Source of the DNA: an archaeon
GTDB lineage: Archaea > Thermoproteota > Nitrososphaeria > Nitrososphaerales > CADDZS01
Length of the DNA: 28,603 nucleotides
Direction of reading: 5' to 3'
Assembly: GCA_021806865.1 (NCBI GenBank)
Contig: JAKAPU010000016.1
Coordinates: 1-28,603 of the forward strand
Shown here: piece after piece, positions 5,924 through 14,112 of the stretch
Numbering within the stretch: the first letter of the stretch is position 1
Layout: each line of letters opens with the position of its first letter
Position numbers and translations under genes: made by a program
The notes under the pieces: generated by a model
What the model was told of the DNA's origin: nothing
Databases searched by the model: none
What the model saw: the letters and a program-made list of their open reading frames with translations, nothing else

Positions 5924-6806
5924 GATTCAGGGAGAACTCGGAGGGTTACCCGTAGGCGACTCACGCCGAGTGCTGATAATGGGAGTTATCAACCTTACCA
6001 AGAATTCATTCTACGGAGGTTCGGTCCGTACTGGATCGGACGAAGTTTCGCGCACTGCCGCCTTGATGCAACAACAGGGTGCAGACATCATCGACATAGG
6101 TGCAAGATCGACAGCACCATATAGAGCCTCAGAGATTTCCGAGCGCACTGAGACCAGATTGCTTATTGACGCGATACAAACAGTTTCCAAGACTGTTGAA
6201 CTGCCAATATCTGTAGACGCCACGAGATACGAACCGGCAAAGACTGCCTTCGACGAAGGGGCGACTATTCTCAACGATGTCTACGGCTTTGCTCAGATGG
6301 ATGCGCCAAAGTTGGCAAAGCTCGCTGCTTCTAGGAACTGTTCAGTCATCCTGTCCGCCCACGAATTCCGGGCGCGGCGTATTCATGATCCGATATTACG
6401 AATTTCCAATTGTCTTGAATCCAGCCTAAAGATAGCTGCGGATCATGGCATAGAATCAGATCGCATAATCATAGATCCGGGAATCGGATTCTTTTCAGAC
6501 TCTGAGCTTTCAAATGTCGAATGGAATTGTAACACGATAGCTAGGCTGGGTGAATTGCGCAAGTTTGGAAGACCAATATGCGTCGGAGCATCGCGAAAGA
6601 GGTTCATAGGTATGCTTACCGGAGAAAAGACGGCAGACCTCAGACTCAGCGGTTCTCTGGCTGCAGCCGCGATATCGGTTTACAACGGAGCGCATGTCAT
6701 AAGGACTCACGATGTGAAAGAGACGAGCGAAGCTGTCAAAATCGCGGAGGCTGTACGCAAAAACAGTTTAATCCATCGGGATGCGGGGAAGTCGGAGAGA
6801 GCTTAA
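5916..6806 (+). CDS. folP: Dihydropteroate synthase (archaeal)
   Basis: DHPS condenses 6-hydroxymethyl-dihydropterin diphosphate with p-aminobenzoate or a related aromatic amine. The 296-residue TIM barrel shows MGVINLTKNSFYGG (22-35, the family's NxTxxSF block with Lys for the usual Pro-Asp), DIIDIGARSTAPY (57-69), ISVDATRYEPAK (98-109), ILNDVYG (118-124), IIDPGIGF (185-192), GASRKRFIG (224-232) and VIRTHDVKET (261-270). These keep the pterin-binding Asp, Asn and Lys and the diphosphate-binding Arg/His. The GTG at 5916 is chosen because the GELGGLPVGD lead-in is typical of archaeal DHPS. It is divergent from MptE, which makes its substrate, and overlaps the next gene by one base (TAATG). Whether the product enters folate or a methanopterin-like carrier is not visible. 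Confidence 0.9.
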   Translation: MSKIQGELGGLPVGDSRRVLIMGVINLTKNSFYGGSVRTGSDEVSRTAALMQQQGADIIDIGARSTAPYRASEISERTETRLLIDAIQTVSKTVELPISVDATRYEPAKTAFDEGATILNDVYGFAQMDAPKLAKLAASRNCSVILSAHEFRARRIHDPILRISNCLESSLKIAADHGIESDRIIIDPGIGFFSDSELSNVEWNCNTIARLGELRKFGRPICVGASRKRFIGMLTGEKTADLRLSGSLAAAAISVYNGAHVIRTHDVKETSEAVKIAEAVRKNSLIHRDAGKSERA

Positions 6807-7393
6807 TGGTGAAGAGCGATCTTCCGAGTGAAGAGGAAGTCAAGCGAGCCGCAGAACTAAGAGAATGGCTCGAAGAGAAAATTGGCGAGCTTGAAAGCGA
6901 ATTAGCTCGCCTGCGAGACATGCAGACGCTGGTCGATTCGGTCCTCCGAAAGAGTTCGTTCATTCCGGCGGCCGAGCTTCGAGCCAAGTCTGCCGAAGAA
7001 ACAAAAAAGCCAGAGGCTCCTGCTGTGGTCGCAACTTCGGCTGAAGAATCGAGGCCGCTGAGGAGATCCAAAGACGGCATGCTTATCGCTAATGCCGTAG
7101 TCACTCCAGATCGCATCGTGATAGTTCCGAGCAGTGAAGTGAAGGTTGCCCAGAGTGTTCCGCCCTTTCAAACATTTTTCGTAAATCGAATACTGAAAGG
7201 CTACGAAACGAAGGATAAGGAGCTCGCTCAGGCAGGCAAGTTGCCGGGCAACCAGGTTCTTACATACAAGGTCGAAGAATCGAGCGGCAACATAGCGAAG
7301 GTCACCATAACAAACTACAGGGAAAAGGCAAGGCTGAATGAAATCCTCAGCACAGTGAACTGGGCGTTTGCAAGAATGCTTGAAAAGAAGTGA
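6806..7393 (+). CDS. Uncharacterised coiled-coil protein coupled to DHPS
   Basis: The 195-residue product starts at ATG 6806, sharing its A with the DHPS stop codon, so translation is probably coupled. The frame stays open further upstream, but that part would lie inside DHPS. Residues 7-48 form a strongly charged helix with heptad-like leucines (LREWLEEKIGELESELARLR), a likely coiled coil. Residues 55-88 are a low-complexity Ala/Glu/Pro/Lys linker. Residues 90-195 look like a compact alpha/beta domain containing IVIVPSSEVKVAQSVPPF and ending in a helix. No Cys, signal peptide or membrane segment is present. I do not recognise a named family. Context suggests it could belong with pterin metabolism or with the guaBA genes that follow after about 90 bases. 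Confidence 0.75.
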   Translation: MVKSDLPSEEEVKRAAELREWLEEKIGELESELARLRDMQTLVDSVLRKSSFIPAAELRAKSAEETKKPEAPAVVATSAEESRPLRRSKDGMLIANAVVTPDRIVIVPSSEVKVAQSVPPFQTFFVNRILKGYETKDKELAQAGKLPGNQVLTYKVEESSGNIAKVTITNYREKARLNEILSTVNWAFARMLEKK

Positions 7394-7424
7394 CCAATTC
7401 AAGACCGAGCTTTTCAGTGCCAAA

Positions 7425-7433
7425 GATTTATAG
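7425..7433 (+). promoter_or_regulatory. TATA-like box for guaBA
   Basis: gatttatag lies about 52 bases upstream of the TTG at 7481, implying a leader of roughly 25 bases. No Shine-Dalgarno-like sequence stands out in that leader. Confidence 0.35.
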
Positions 7434-7480
7434 ACTTGAATTCTCGTTAGAATGTTGGCAAGGGAGTATCTGTATCAACC

Positions 7481-8938
7481 TTGCCTGCGAATTTCTATTC
7501 GAAGCTCGTGAACGCTAGCGGAGTTTTTACTTTCAGAGATTTCGTTCTTCTTCCTGGAAGAAGTGACATTGAACCTTCAAAGGTCGACCTTGCTGTCAAC
7601 TTGACGTCCAATGTGCGCCTAAACCTTCCTCTGGTTTCCTCGCCTATGGATACCGTAACTGAAGCGGACATGGCGATTGCTCTTGCAAGACAGGGAGGAA
7701 TCGGCATAATTCACAGAAACATGTCCATTGAGGAACAGGTGGAAAACGCGAAAAGAGTGAAAAGAGCAGAGTCGTTCATCATTCGAGACGTCGTCACTAT
7801 CAGCCCATCGCAGAAGGTTTCAGAAGCCTTCGAACTTATGGAGAAAAAGAACATCTCAGGACTTCCGGTAGTGGAGAATGGAGAGAGACTCATCGGGATA
7901 CTGACTCGGAGAGATGTGAACTTTGCAGAAAAAACCGATCTAGTTAGATCCGTAATGACCAGCGACGTGAAAGTTGCCGGCCCCGAGGTGACAATCGATG
8001 AAGCAAAGCAAATCATGCACAAGCACCGTGTAGAGAAACTCCCTGTCGTAGATGGAAACAAGAAACTTCTAGGGCTGATAACTATCAAAGATGTTTATTC
8101 CCGGGAGAGGTACTCTCTGGCATCTCGGGACAAGGAAGGTCGGCTTCTGGTTGGCGCAGCAATCTCACCGTTTGACCTTGACCGTGCGAAAGCACTAGAA
8201 AAATACGTGGACGTGCTCGTTTCGGACGTTGCGCATTTTCACAATGTGAACATATTGGAAGCTGCAATGAAACTGACGAGGGAAGTTGGAACAGATTTCA
8301 TTGCGGGAAACATTGGAACCTCTGAAGGCACAAGTGACGCAATTGCGGCACTCGATGGAAGGCTGTCTGGGATCAGAGCCGGTGTAGGTTCAGGTTCGAT
8401 ATGTGTTACATCGGAAGTCACGAAGGCTGGCGCACCTACTCTGTTTGCAGTAGCGCAGATTGCACAGGCGCTCGAAGAAGCTGGTATGAAAATCCCGATA
8501 ATAGCTGACGGCGGGATCCGCGCAGCGGGAGACGCTGCTCTCGCACTAGCCGCGGGAGCCTCTGCAGTCATGATGGGCAATGTCTTTGCAGGTTGCACGG
8601 AATCGCCAGGGGGATTGATCAAAATCGGCGGGAAATACTACAAACCGTATCGAGGAATGGGAAGCGCCTCTTCGAGGCAGAGAAGATACGCGATGGATAG
8701 ATACAACCAGCCCGCGAAGGGGATTGCAGAAGGAGTGGAGGGAGTCGTCCCATACCGTGGAGACGTACAGACGGTCGTCGAGGAATTCACCGCAGGACTT
8801 CGAGCAGCGTTTGGGTACGCCGGTGCAACGTCGATAACAGATCTCTGGACGAAGGCAAAGTTTGGAGCGGTAAGCGCCGCTGGCGTGGACGAACTGAGAC
8901 CGCACAACATCATACTACCAGGCGAAGAGAAGATCTAG
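7481..8938 (+). CDS. guaB: Inosine-5'-monophosphate dehydrogenase
   Basis: IMPDH oxidises IMP to XMP with NAD, the committed step to GMP. The 485-residue product has the TIM barrel split by a tandem CBS (Bateman) module at about 102-208, as in full-length IMPDH. Catalytic Cys308 sits in GVGSGSICVT (301-310), where the usual Pro-Gly is Ser-Gly. DGGIR (343-347) binds phosphate. The mobile flap carries the Arg-Tyr dyad R402-Y403, and KPYRGMGSASS (388-398) is the expected glycine-rich stretch. DVAHFHNVN (249-257) departs from the common AHGHS, a mild divergence. TTG 7481 is used because no in-frame start occurs between it and the upstream stop. It is followed by guaA after five bases, a clear operon for IMP to XMP to GMP. 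Confidence 0.96.
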   Translation: MPANFYSKLVNASGVFTFRDFVLLPGRSDIEPSKVDLAVNLTSNVRLNLPLVSSPMDTVTEADMAIALARQGGIGIIHRNMSIEEQVENAKRVKRAESFIIRDVVTISPSQKVSEAFELMEKKNISGLPVVENGERLIGILTRRDVNFAEKTDLVRSVMTSDVKVAGPEVTIDEAKQIMHKHRVEKLPVVDGNKKLLGLITIKDVYSRERYSLASRDKEGRLLVGAAISPFDLDRAKALEKYVDVLVSDVAHFHNVNILEAAMKLTREVGTDFIAGNIGTSEGTSDAIAALDGRLSGIRAGVGSGSICVTSEVTKAGAPTLFAVAQIAQALEEAGMKIPIIADGGIRAAGDAALALAAGASAVMMGNVFAGCTESPGGLIKIGGKYYKPYRGMGSASSRQRRYAMDRYNQPAKGIAEGVEGVVPYRGDVQTVVEEFTAGLRAAFGYAGATSITDLWTKAKFGAVSAAGVDELRPHNIILPGEEKI

Positions 8939-8943
8939 GCGGT

Positions 8944-10494
8944 TTGCACGACACCGGCGCACTGGACAAAATCCTAGTGCTTGATTTCGGGGCACAGTAC
9001 GCCCATCTGATATGCAGAAGGATAAGGGAGCTCGGGGTATACGCTGAGCTCGCTCCATTTGATATTTCACCGTCGCAAATCAGAGCTCGAAGGGCAAAGG
9101 GGTTGATTCTTTCAGGCGGGCCGATGAGCGTCTACGAGAAGAAAGCACCTCTTCCCAATCCCGAGGTGTATTCAATGGGTCTGCCAGTACTCGGAATTTG
9201 TTATGGGTTGCAGGCTATCGTGCACCAGAAGGGCGGGAGCGTCCAAAGACATGACAAGCGCGAATACGGAAAGGCCGTTTTGAGTCCAGACAAAAGTTCG
9301 CCACTTTTCGAAAGCGTTCAAGAAGAGACCGTCTGCTGGATGAGCCACGGTGACGCAGCGGCGGCTATTCCAAAGGATTTCAAGAGCATCGCACGAACGG
9401 AAAATTCACCATATGCTGCGATATCCTCTGATTCTCTGTATGCTGTTCAGTTCCATCCGGAGGTTACTCAAACAGAAGAAGGCATTCAGATTCTCTCAAA
9501 TTTCGTGTATAACATCTGCAAGTGCGAAAAAAACTGGACGACCGGCAAGATGATTGAAGAGGAGGTCAGTAACCTTCAATCAAAGATAGGACCAAGCGAC
9601 AAGGTGTTGTGCGCTCTGAGTGGTGGAATCGATTCGGCAACTACTGCAGAGCTTCTCCTGAAAGCAATTGGCAATAGACTCTATTGCGTGTTTGTTGATA
9701 ATGGTCTTTTGCGGAAAGGCGAGCGCGAAAGAATTGAGGCGACTTTCCGCCCTAAGCTTGGAAAGAACCTGATAGTTGTCGACAGATCAAAACAGTTTCT
9801 GAGCAAACTAAAAGGGGTCAGAGATCCTGAGCGCAAGCGCAAGATAGTGGGGAAGGAGTTCATCAACGCTTTTGTTGCGGTGAGTCGCAAGATTGGAAAA
9901 GTGCAGTGGCTTGCTCAGGGAACCCTCTATACGGACGTGATTGAAAGCGCTTCTGGTGCTTCAAAGCATGAATCAAAGATAAAGTCACATCACAACGTAG
10001 GCGGGATGCCAAGGAAACTGAAATTCAAGCTTGTGGAGCCTCTGAGAGATCTGTACAAGGACGAGGTGAGAAAGATTGCAGAAGCACTGGGACTGCCAAA
10101 AGAACTGGTGTACACTCATCCGTTCCCAGGCCCCGGTCTTTCTGTAAGGATCATGGGCGAGGTAACGAACGAGAAAATAAGAATCGCCAGAGAGGCTAGC
10201 AGCATTGTTGAGGAAGAGCTATACAACGCTCAACTGCACGACAAAGTGTGGCAGGCATATGCCGCAGTTGGAGACGATCTTGCAACTGGTGTTCTCGGAG
10301 ATTTGAGAAGCGTAGGCCACATCGCGATAGTGAGGATTGTAGAGTCAAAGGAGGCGATGACGGCCGACTGGTCAAAAGTTCCCTTTCCTATTCTGGAGAG
10401 AATAAGCGGCAGAATCACCAACGAAGTCTCAGGCGTGACTTGGGTAACCTATGCCATAAGCAGCAAGCCACCTTCAACAATCGAGCCGCAGTAG
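8944..10494 (+). CDS. guaA: GMP synthase (glutamine-hydrolysing), single-chain
   Basis: GMP synthase aminates XMP to GMP using glutamine and ATP. The 516-residue product carries both halves in one chain. The class I glutamine amidotransferase (about 8-195) has C86 in GICYGLQ and H171/E173 in FHPEV. The ATP pyrophosphatase half has the PP-loop SGGIDSA (226-232). The dimerisation domain contains HPFPGPGLSVR and ends close to the family C terminus. Many archaea encode the two halves as separate genes, so the fused form is worth noting. It starts at TTG 8944, five bases after guaB, and ends four bases from the convergent PfkB-family gene. Confidence 0.96.
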   Translation: MHDTGALDKILVLDFGAQYAHLICRRIRELGVYAELAPFDISPSQIRARRAKGLILSGGPMSVYEKKAPLPNPEVYSMGLPVLGICYGLQAIVHQKGGSVQRHDKREYGKAVLSPDKSSPLFESVQEETVCWMSHGDAAAAIPKDFKSIARTENSPYAAISSDSLYAVQFHPEVTQTEEGIQILSNFVYNICKCEKNWTTGKMIEEEVSNLQSKIGPSDKVLCALSGGIDSATTAELLLKAIGNRLYCVFVDNGLLRKGERERIEATFRPKLGKNLIVVDRSKQFLSKLKGVRDPERKRKIVGKEFINAFVAVSRKIGKVQWLAQGTLYTDVIESASGASKHESKIKSHHNVGGMPRKLKFKLVEPLRDLYKDEVRKIAEALGLPKELVYTHPFPGPGLSVRIMGEVTNEKIRIAREASSIVEEELYNAQLHDKVWQAYAAVGDDLATGVLGDLRSVGHIAIVRIVESKEAMTADWSKVPFPILERISGRITNEVSGVTWVTYAISSKPPSTIEPQ

Positions 10495-10498
10495 CGTT

Positions 10499-11557
10499 TC
10501 AATTTTTCAGGAAATCGAGTACGGCGTCCAAGGCCGGAGGATTTGCGGATTCCTCTGATACGTAAAGCCCAGCGGCGGCGTTTGCAAAACGCAGCCGATC
10601 TTCCACGCTCAAGTTTGTGAGGTAGCCACAAATGTCGGCTGCGTCCCAAATGTCTCCTGCGCCGGTTACCGTTTTCTGGATCACTTTGTGACATTCGACC
10701 GACACGACTTCGCGTTCTGCGCAGCTAATGCTCTGATTTCTTGTGTGCAAATCTATCCTGGCACCAGCAAGGTCGGAAAGAAGTAGTGCAGCACGATTCA
10801 GCTCACTCGGGGTGTAGTCTTGAGCAAACGCGTAACTGCACAGTGTTTTACAGAGCAATCTGGTCTCATTTTCGTTTAGGCTCATCGAATCGATAAGCCG
10901 CTTGTCAAGTATCCTTCTCTTGAATTCTGGAATGCTGCCAATCTGCTCAGAGACGTCCGCGGGATCGAAGAATGTGAATAATCCTTTCTCCTTGGCCGAG
11001 GAAAAGACAATCTCGCAGAGATCATTTCCTCTCTTATTTGCCGCCCAGTTGACGACACCGATAACTCTGGATTCAAATATAGCCTGCCAGTATTTTTCCG
11101 AAAGAAGTGTGCCGTCGAAATTCTGTATGTCTCCAGCGTCGCTTATCATCACGTTGACGTGCCTTCCACCGTCTTCGAATTCGAATGCAGTGGTGAATCC
11201 CGCCTTTCCGTCGATGACGTATAGTGTGGAATTTGGAAGAGATTTGAAAATCGAACGGAGAGCTTCCGCTGGCAAATCCGACGCGATTGCTATCAAATTG
11301 ACACTAGCTCCAAATTTTGCCAGCGCATAACCAAGATTGACCGCGTTTCCACCTTTGACTTCGAACTGATTTATGCCGCGGATACTTCCACCACCGCTCA
11401 CTTGGCTCTTTTTCCTGATCGACTCGACTAAAGAGTCGAATGAATCAATCCTGAGAAAGCGGTCCACAAAATAGTCTGGCATAATACATGTCTTGCCAGC
11501 AAGAGGAAGTTTCGAGATCGCATCCCTGATCCTGAAAATCGATTCGCTGTCTGTCAT
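10499..11557 (-). CDS. PfkB/ribokinase-family sugar or nucleoside kinase
   Basis: PfkB-family enzymes phosphorylate sugars, nucleosides or cofactors such as fructose-6-phosphate, ribose and adenosine. The 352-residue product has the first signature, VKGGNAVNLGYALAKFGA (67-84), with the substrate-binding GGN. The second signature is TGAGDIWDAA (298-307), where D302 is the catalytic base and the usual Phe is Trp. The N-terminal 40 residues form an extra lead-in before the sugar-binding strand. LNENETRLL (about 225-233) matches the conserved NxxE motif that helps bind magnesium. The ATG at 11557 is about 50 bases from an AT-rich box (ttttaatc on the minus strand, near 11606-11613). It ends four bases from guaA, so a nucleoside substrate is an attractive but unproven idea. 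Confidence 0.85.
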   Translation of the reverse strand: MTDSESIFRIRDAISKLPLAGKTCIMPDYFVDRFLRIDSFDSLVESIRKKSQVSGGGSIRGINQFEVKGGNAVNLGYALAKFGASVNLIAIASDLPAEALRSIFKSLPNSTLYVIDGKAGFTTAFEFEDGGRHVNVMISDAGDIQNFDGTLLSEKYWQAIFESRVIGVVNWAANKRGNDLCEIVFSSAKEKGLFTFFDPADVSEQIGSIPEFKRRILDKRLIDSMSLNENETRLLCKTLCSYAFAQDYTPSELNRAALLLSDLAGARIDLHTRNQSISCAEREVVSVECHKVIQKTVTGAGDIWDAADICGYLTNLSVEDRLRFANAAAGLYVSEESANPPALDAVLDFLKN

Positions 11558-11633
11558 GCGGCTTTGATCTCGCCGGTTGCGGCGTTTGCACTTTTTGAGA
11601 AGCTTTGATTAAAAGTGTTGCAAGAAGAAATCG

Positions 11634-11640
11634 TTTTATC
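11634..11640 (+). promoter_or_regulatory. TATA-like box for the PRC-barrel gene
   Basis: ttttatc is centred about 27 bases before the ATG at 11664. The spacer between box and start consists largely of a tandem 9-base repeat (11643-11660). Confidence 0.4.
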
Positions 11641-11642
11641 TC

Positions 11643-11660
11643 AAAGTTGCTAAAGTTGCT
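11643..11660 (+). repeat. Tandem 9-base direct repeat
   Basis: AAAGTTGCT occurs twice head to tail, directly between the TATA-like box and the ATG of the PRC-barrel gene. It covers the expected transcription start and could bind a regulator or be a slippage product. Confidence 0.5.
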
Positions 11661-11663
11661 TTC

Positions 11664-12047
11664 ATGTCGCAGGCTCCAAACCCAATGGAAAAGGCAATTC
11701 TGAGACGCGAAGACCTTGTAGGAAAACAGTTGGTGTCCAGCGACGCAAAAATCCTGGGAACTGTGAGCGATGTCCTGTTCACTTCAGAAGGCAAAGCAGT
11801 GCTACAGCTCGACAAGCCAGCGATAGGTACCTCTACGACGATTGGCGCAGATTTGATTTCGGCTATTGGAGATGTGATCTTGCTCAGATCGCAGACTGCA
11901 CCATCACCAACGGCAACAGCGCCACAACAGGTTTCCCCTCCACCGTTTCCGGGCGCAAGCCAGACCAGAATCTGCACTAGATGTGGTCATGCAAACAACC
12001 TGAATTCAAGATTCTGTATCAAGTGTGGCCTGCAGCTTCAGCAGTGA
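11664..12047 (+). CDS. PRC-barrel domain protein with C-terminal zinc ribbon
   Basis: Residues 10-75 (LRREDLVGKQLVSSDAKILG onward, ending DLISAIGDVILL) fit the PRC-barrel fold, a small beta-barrel used in RNA processing, photosynthetic reaction centres and archaeal cell division proteins. A Pro/Ala/Thr-rich linker (about 77-101) joins it to a C-terminal zinc ribbon, CTRCGHANNLNSRFCIKCG (104-122), with four cysteines. The combination suggests a scaffold or nucleic acid/protein adaptor; partner unknown. The ATG at 11664 is correctly spaced from a TATA-like box. It is divergent from the PfkB kinase and converges with SHMT, seven bases away. Confidence 0.8.
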   Translation: MSQAPNPMEKAILRREDLVGKQLVSSDAKILGTVSDVLFTSEGKAVLQLDKPAIGTSTTIGADLISAIGDVILLRSQTAPSPTATAPQQVSPPPFPGASQTRICTRCGHANNLNSRFCIKCGLQLQQ

Positions 12048-12054
12048 ATTACTC

Positions 12055-13260
12055 TTAGGATAGAGTGAACTCTATTCCGCTGAATTCGCGTACTAGTTTA
12101 TGAACGCGCTTTTTGATTTCTTCCTTTGTTCCATTGCCACGGAATGCGTCCGCGAGCAGCTCGCCAATCTTTTGCATTTCGGATTCCTTCATTCCCCGCC
12201 TGGTGACCTCTGAGGTGCCCAGTCTGATCCCAGCATCTGTGATGATGTCGAATTCCTCTAGCTTAGCAGCCACACTTATCGAATCCTTATCGTCGAATCC
12301 AAGGATAACCTGGTGAGAATTGGTGTAACCCACAGATTTGCACTTCACAGGAATGCCAAGCTCATCCAATGTTTTGGCAAGTGACTTTGAATTCCTTATC
12401 ACTTGACTTGCATACTTGCTTCCGAATTTCAGCAACTCCAGCATTGCGAATGTTAGCGATGCCACTCGGTTCCAGTGGATGTTGTCTACTATCCCTGGAT
12501 AGATTTTCGAATCAATCTTCGAAAATGCTTCGTCATCATTCGAAAGTATCAAACCGCCCTGAGGTCCGAAAAGCGATTTGTGCGTCGATCCCATCAAGAT
12601 GCTGCAGCCTTCCTTTAGCGGCTGCTGGAATTCACCTCCGGCAATCAGACCCATGACATGAGATCCGTCGTAGGCGACAACTCCCTCGTATCCGGCAGGC
12701 ACGGCCTTTTTGATATCATAAGGAAAAGGTATGAAACTGGAGCCGAATACCGTCATTTCCGGCTTTTCCGAGGAAAGTAGGGTTGACGTCTCCGTTGGGA
12801 TAATGTTCATCACAGATTGGTCGTATGGAAAGTAAAGATTCTTCAGCGAGAGTAGCGGCCCAAGTCCAAGTTCTGAAGATCCAGGGTATCCACCGAACTG
12901 TGGAGGACAAGTGACCACTCTGTTCCCGGGCTTCAGAAAGGTCAAGAATAGTGCAAGAGAGCAGGTATGGCCTGAAATCGGCCTTACGTCTGCGTATTTT
13001 GCGTGATAGAGTTTCTTTGCTATTTCTACGGCAAATGCTTCGATTTCATCTATGAATTTCGTTCCACTGTAAAAGTGATCTCGCGCCGTGTACCTGTTTG
13101 AGAGGTCAGTTGCCAGAAATGACCTTGCTTCGGGGCTCGCGAAATTCTCCGACGCCATCAGATTCAGTGTCGTCTTTGTACGCCACTTTTCGTGTTCTCT
13201 GACTGCATTTCTCAGCTTTCTTGCGTAGTCGATTACTCTGTCTTCTGTCAATTCTTTCAC
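12055..13260 (-). CDS. glyA: Serine hydroxymethyltransferase (archaeal, divergent)
   Basis: SHMT interconverts serine and glycine and loads one-carbon units onto a tetrahydropterin. The 401-residue PLP enzyme has LMASENFAS (34-42, catalytic E38), YDGSHVMGLIAGG (197-209, with D198 and H201 stacking on PLP), the Schiff-base lysine K228 in GSTHKSLFGPQGG, and GIRLGTSEVTRRGM, whose first Arg binds the substrate carboxylate. The usual NKYAEG..RYYGG block is replaced by SNRYTARDHFYSG, and Ser replaces Ala in the AHVxGLIA motif, so it is a diverged archaeal form. The GTG start at 13260 directly abuts the stop codon of LarE with no spacer, implying the same transcript and coupled translation. Confidence 0.88.
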   Translation of the reverse strand: MKELTEDRVIDYARKLRNAVREHEKWRTKTTLNLMASENFASPEARSFLATDLSNRYTARDHFYSGTKFIDEIEAFAVEIAKKLYHAKYADVRPISGHTCSLALFLTFLKPGNRVVTCPPQFGGYPGSSELGLGPLLSLKNLYFPYDQSVMNIIPTETSTLLSSEKPEMTVFGSSFIPFPYDIKKAVPAGYEGVVAYDGSHVMGLIAGGEFQQPLKEGCSILMGSTHKSLFGPQGGLILSNDDEAFSKIDSKIYPGIVDNIHWNRVASLTFAMLELLKFGSKYASQVIRNSKSLAKTLDELGIPVKCKSVGYTNSHQVILGFDDKDSISVAAKLEEFDIITDAGIRLGTSEVTRRGMKESEMQKIGELLADAFRGNGTKEEIKKRVHKLVREFSGIEFTLS

Positions 13261-14106
13261 TTACGAGTTATCTTGAACGAACAGGCTCAACATCTTGCCC
13301 GAAACGTAACCCTCTTTGTCGATTTCCACGTCCTTGTAGCCGAGGGCTCTCAATTCTCGTTCTATTTCGCCTTTTGCAAGAATACCATTGGGAACGTGCT
13401 CTTTGTTTAACTCGACTACCGCCTTGTCTCCGATGGTTCTTACCCTGACTATTCTTGCTCCGGTAATTCGTCTTGTGGTAGTCTCTGCTTTCTCTATTTT
13501 GGCGAGCGTTAGAAAATCGATGGCCTGTCCGTAGGCGATTCGACTAGAGAGGCAGGCTTCACTTGGTCTATCCCAGTTTGATAGACCTTCGCACTTTGCC
13601 ATCGCTCTAACGTCATCTTTGTTGAAGCCAAGCTCAACGAGCGGCGCACGGAAACCGGCCTCGCGCAGAGCTCTGATGCCCGGCCTTGGAGTTTTGAGAT
13701 CGTCGGTCTGGGTGCCATCCACGCAAACCCTCACGTTCAATCGTCTTGCTAGCGGAAGTATCTCTTGAGCCAAGTTGCTTCTGCAAAAATAGCACCTGTC
13801 GACGTTGTTTTTCACATATTCTTTGCTCGCGAGATCGTCTTGATTGACGACAATAAGTTCGATTCCAATTTCTTTGGCGATGAGCGTTGTCGTGGCCTGC
13901 TCCACGTGAGAAAAAGAAGCGGAATGCGATGTCACCGCATATGCCCTTCTTCCCAGAGCCTTTTTCGCTGCGAGTGCAAGTAGAGAGGAGTCGACTCCTG
14001 CAGAGAATGCTACGATGCAAGAATCAAATCTGCTAAACCACTCTACCAGTTTCTCAAACTCTGATCTGGATTCGTTTGGATCGAGTTCTGCCTTTGCAGT
14101 TTGCAT
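13261..14106 (-). CDS. larE: LarE, ATP-dependent sulfur transferase of NPN cofactor synthesis
   Basis: LarE adenylates the pyridinium dicarboxylate mononucleotide and inserts sulfur to give the thiocarboxylates of the nickel-pincer nucleotide. The 281-residue product has the PP-loop SAGVDSS (35-41; second Gly of the usual SGG is Ala), CYFCRSNL (105-112), DGTQTDDL (130-137) and PSEACLSSRIAYG (181-193). C185 corresponds to the cysteine that is the sacrificial sulfur donor in Lactiplantibacillus LarE. Together with C105 and C108 it forms the three-cysteine set reported for [4Fe-4S]-dependent LarE, so a catalytic iron-sulfur version is likely. The ATG at 14106 is six bases after LarC2; the stop abuts the SHMT start. 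The family also resembles other PP-loop ATPases, but motifs and neighbours favour LarE. Confidence 0.9.
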   Translation of the reverse strand: MQTAKAELDPNESRSEFEKLVEWFSRFDSCIVAFSAGVDSSLLALAAKKALGRRAYAVTSHSASFSHVEQATTTLIAKEIGIELIVVNQDDLASKEYVKNNVDRCYFCRSNLAQEILPLARRLNVRVCVDGTQTDDLKTPRPGIRALREAGFRAPLVELGFNKDDVRAMAKCEGLSNWDRPSEACLSSRIAYGQAIDFLTLAKIEKAETTTRRITGARIVRVRTIGDKAVVELNKEHVPNGILAKGEIERELRALGYKDVEIDKEGYVSGKMLSLFVQDNS

Positions 14107-14112
14107 ACTTGT

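Noticed and set aside
6578..6805. In-frame upstream extension of the coiled-coil gene
   Set aside because: It would lie wholly within the well-supported DHPS coding region in another frame; the TAATG junction gives a natural start at 6806.
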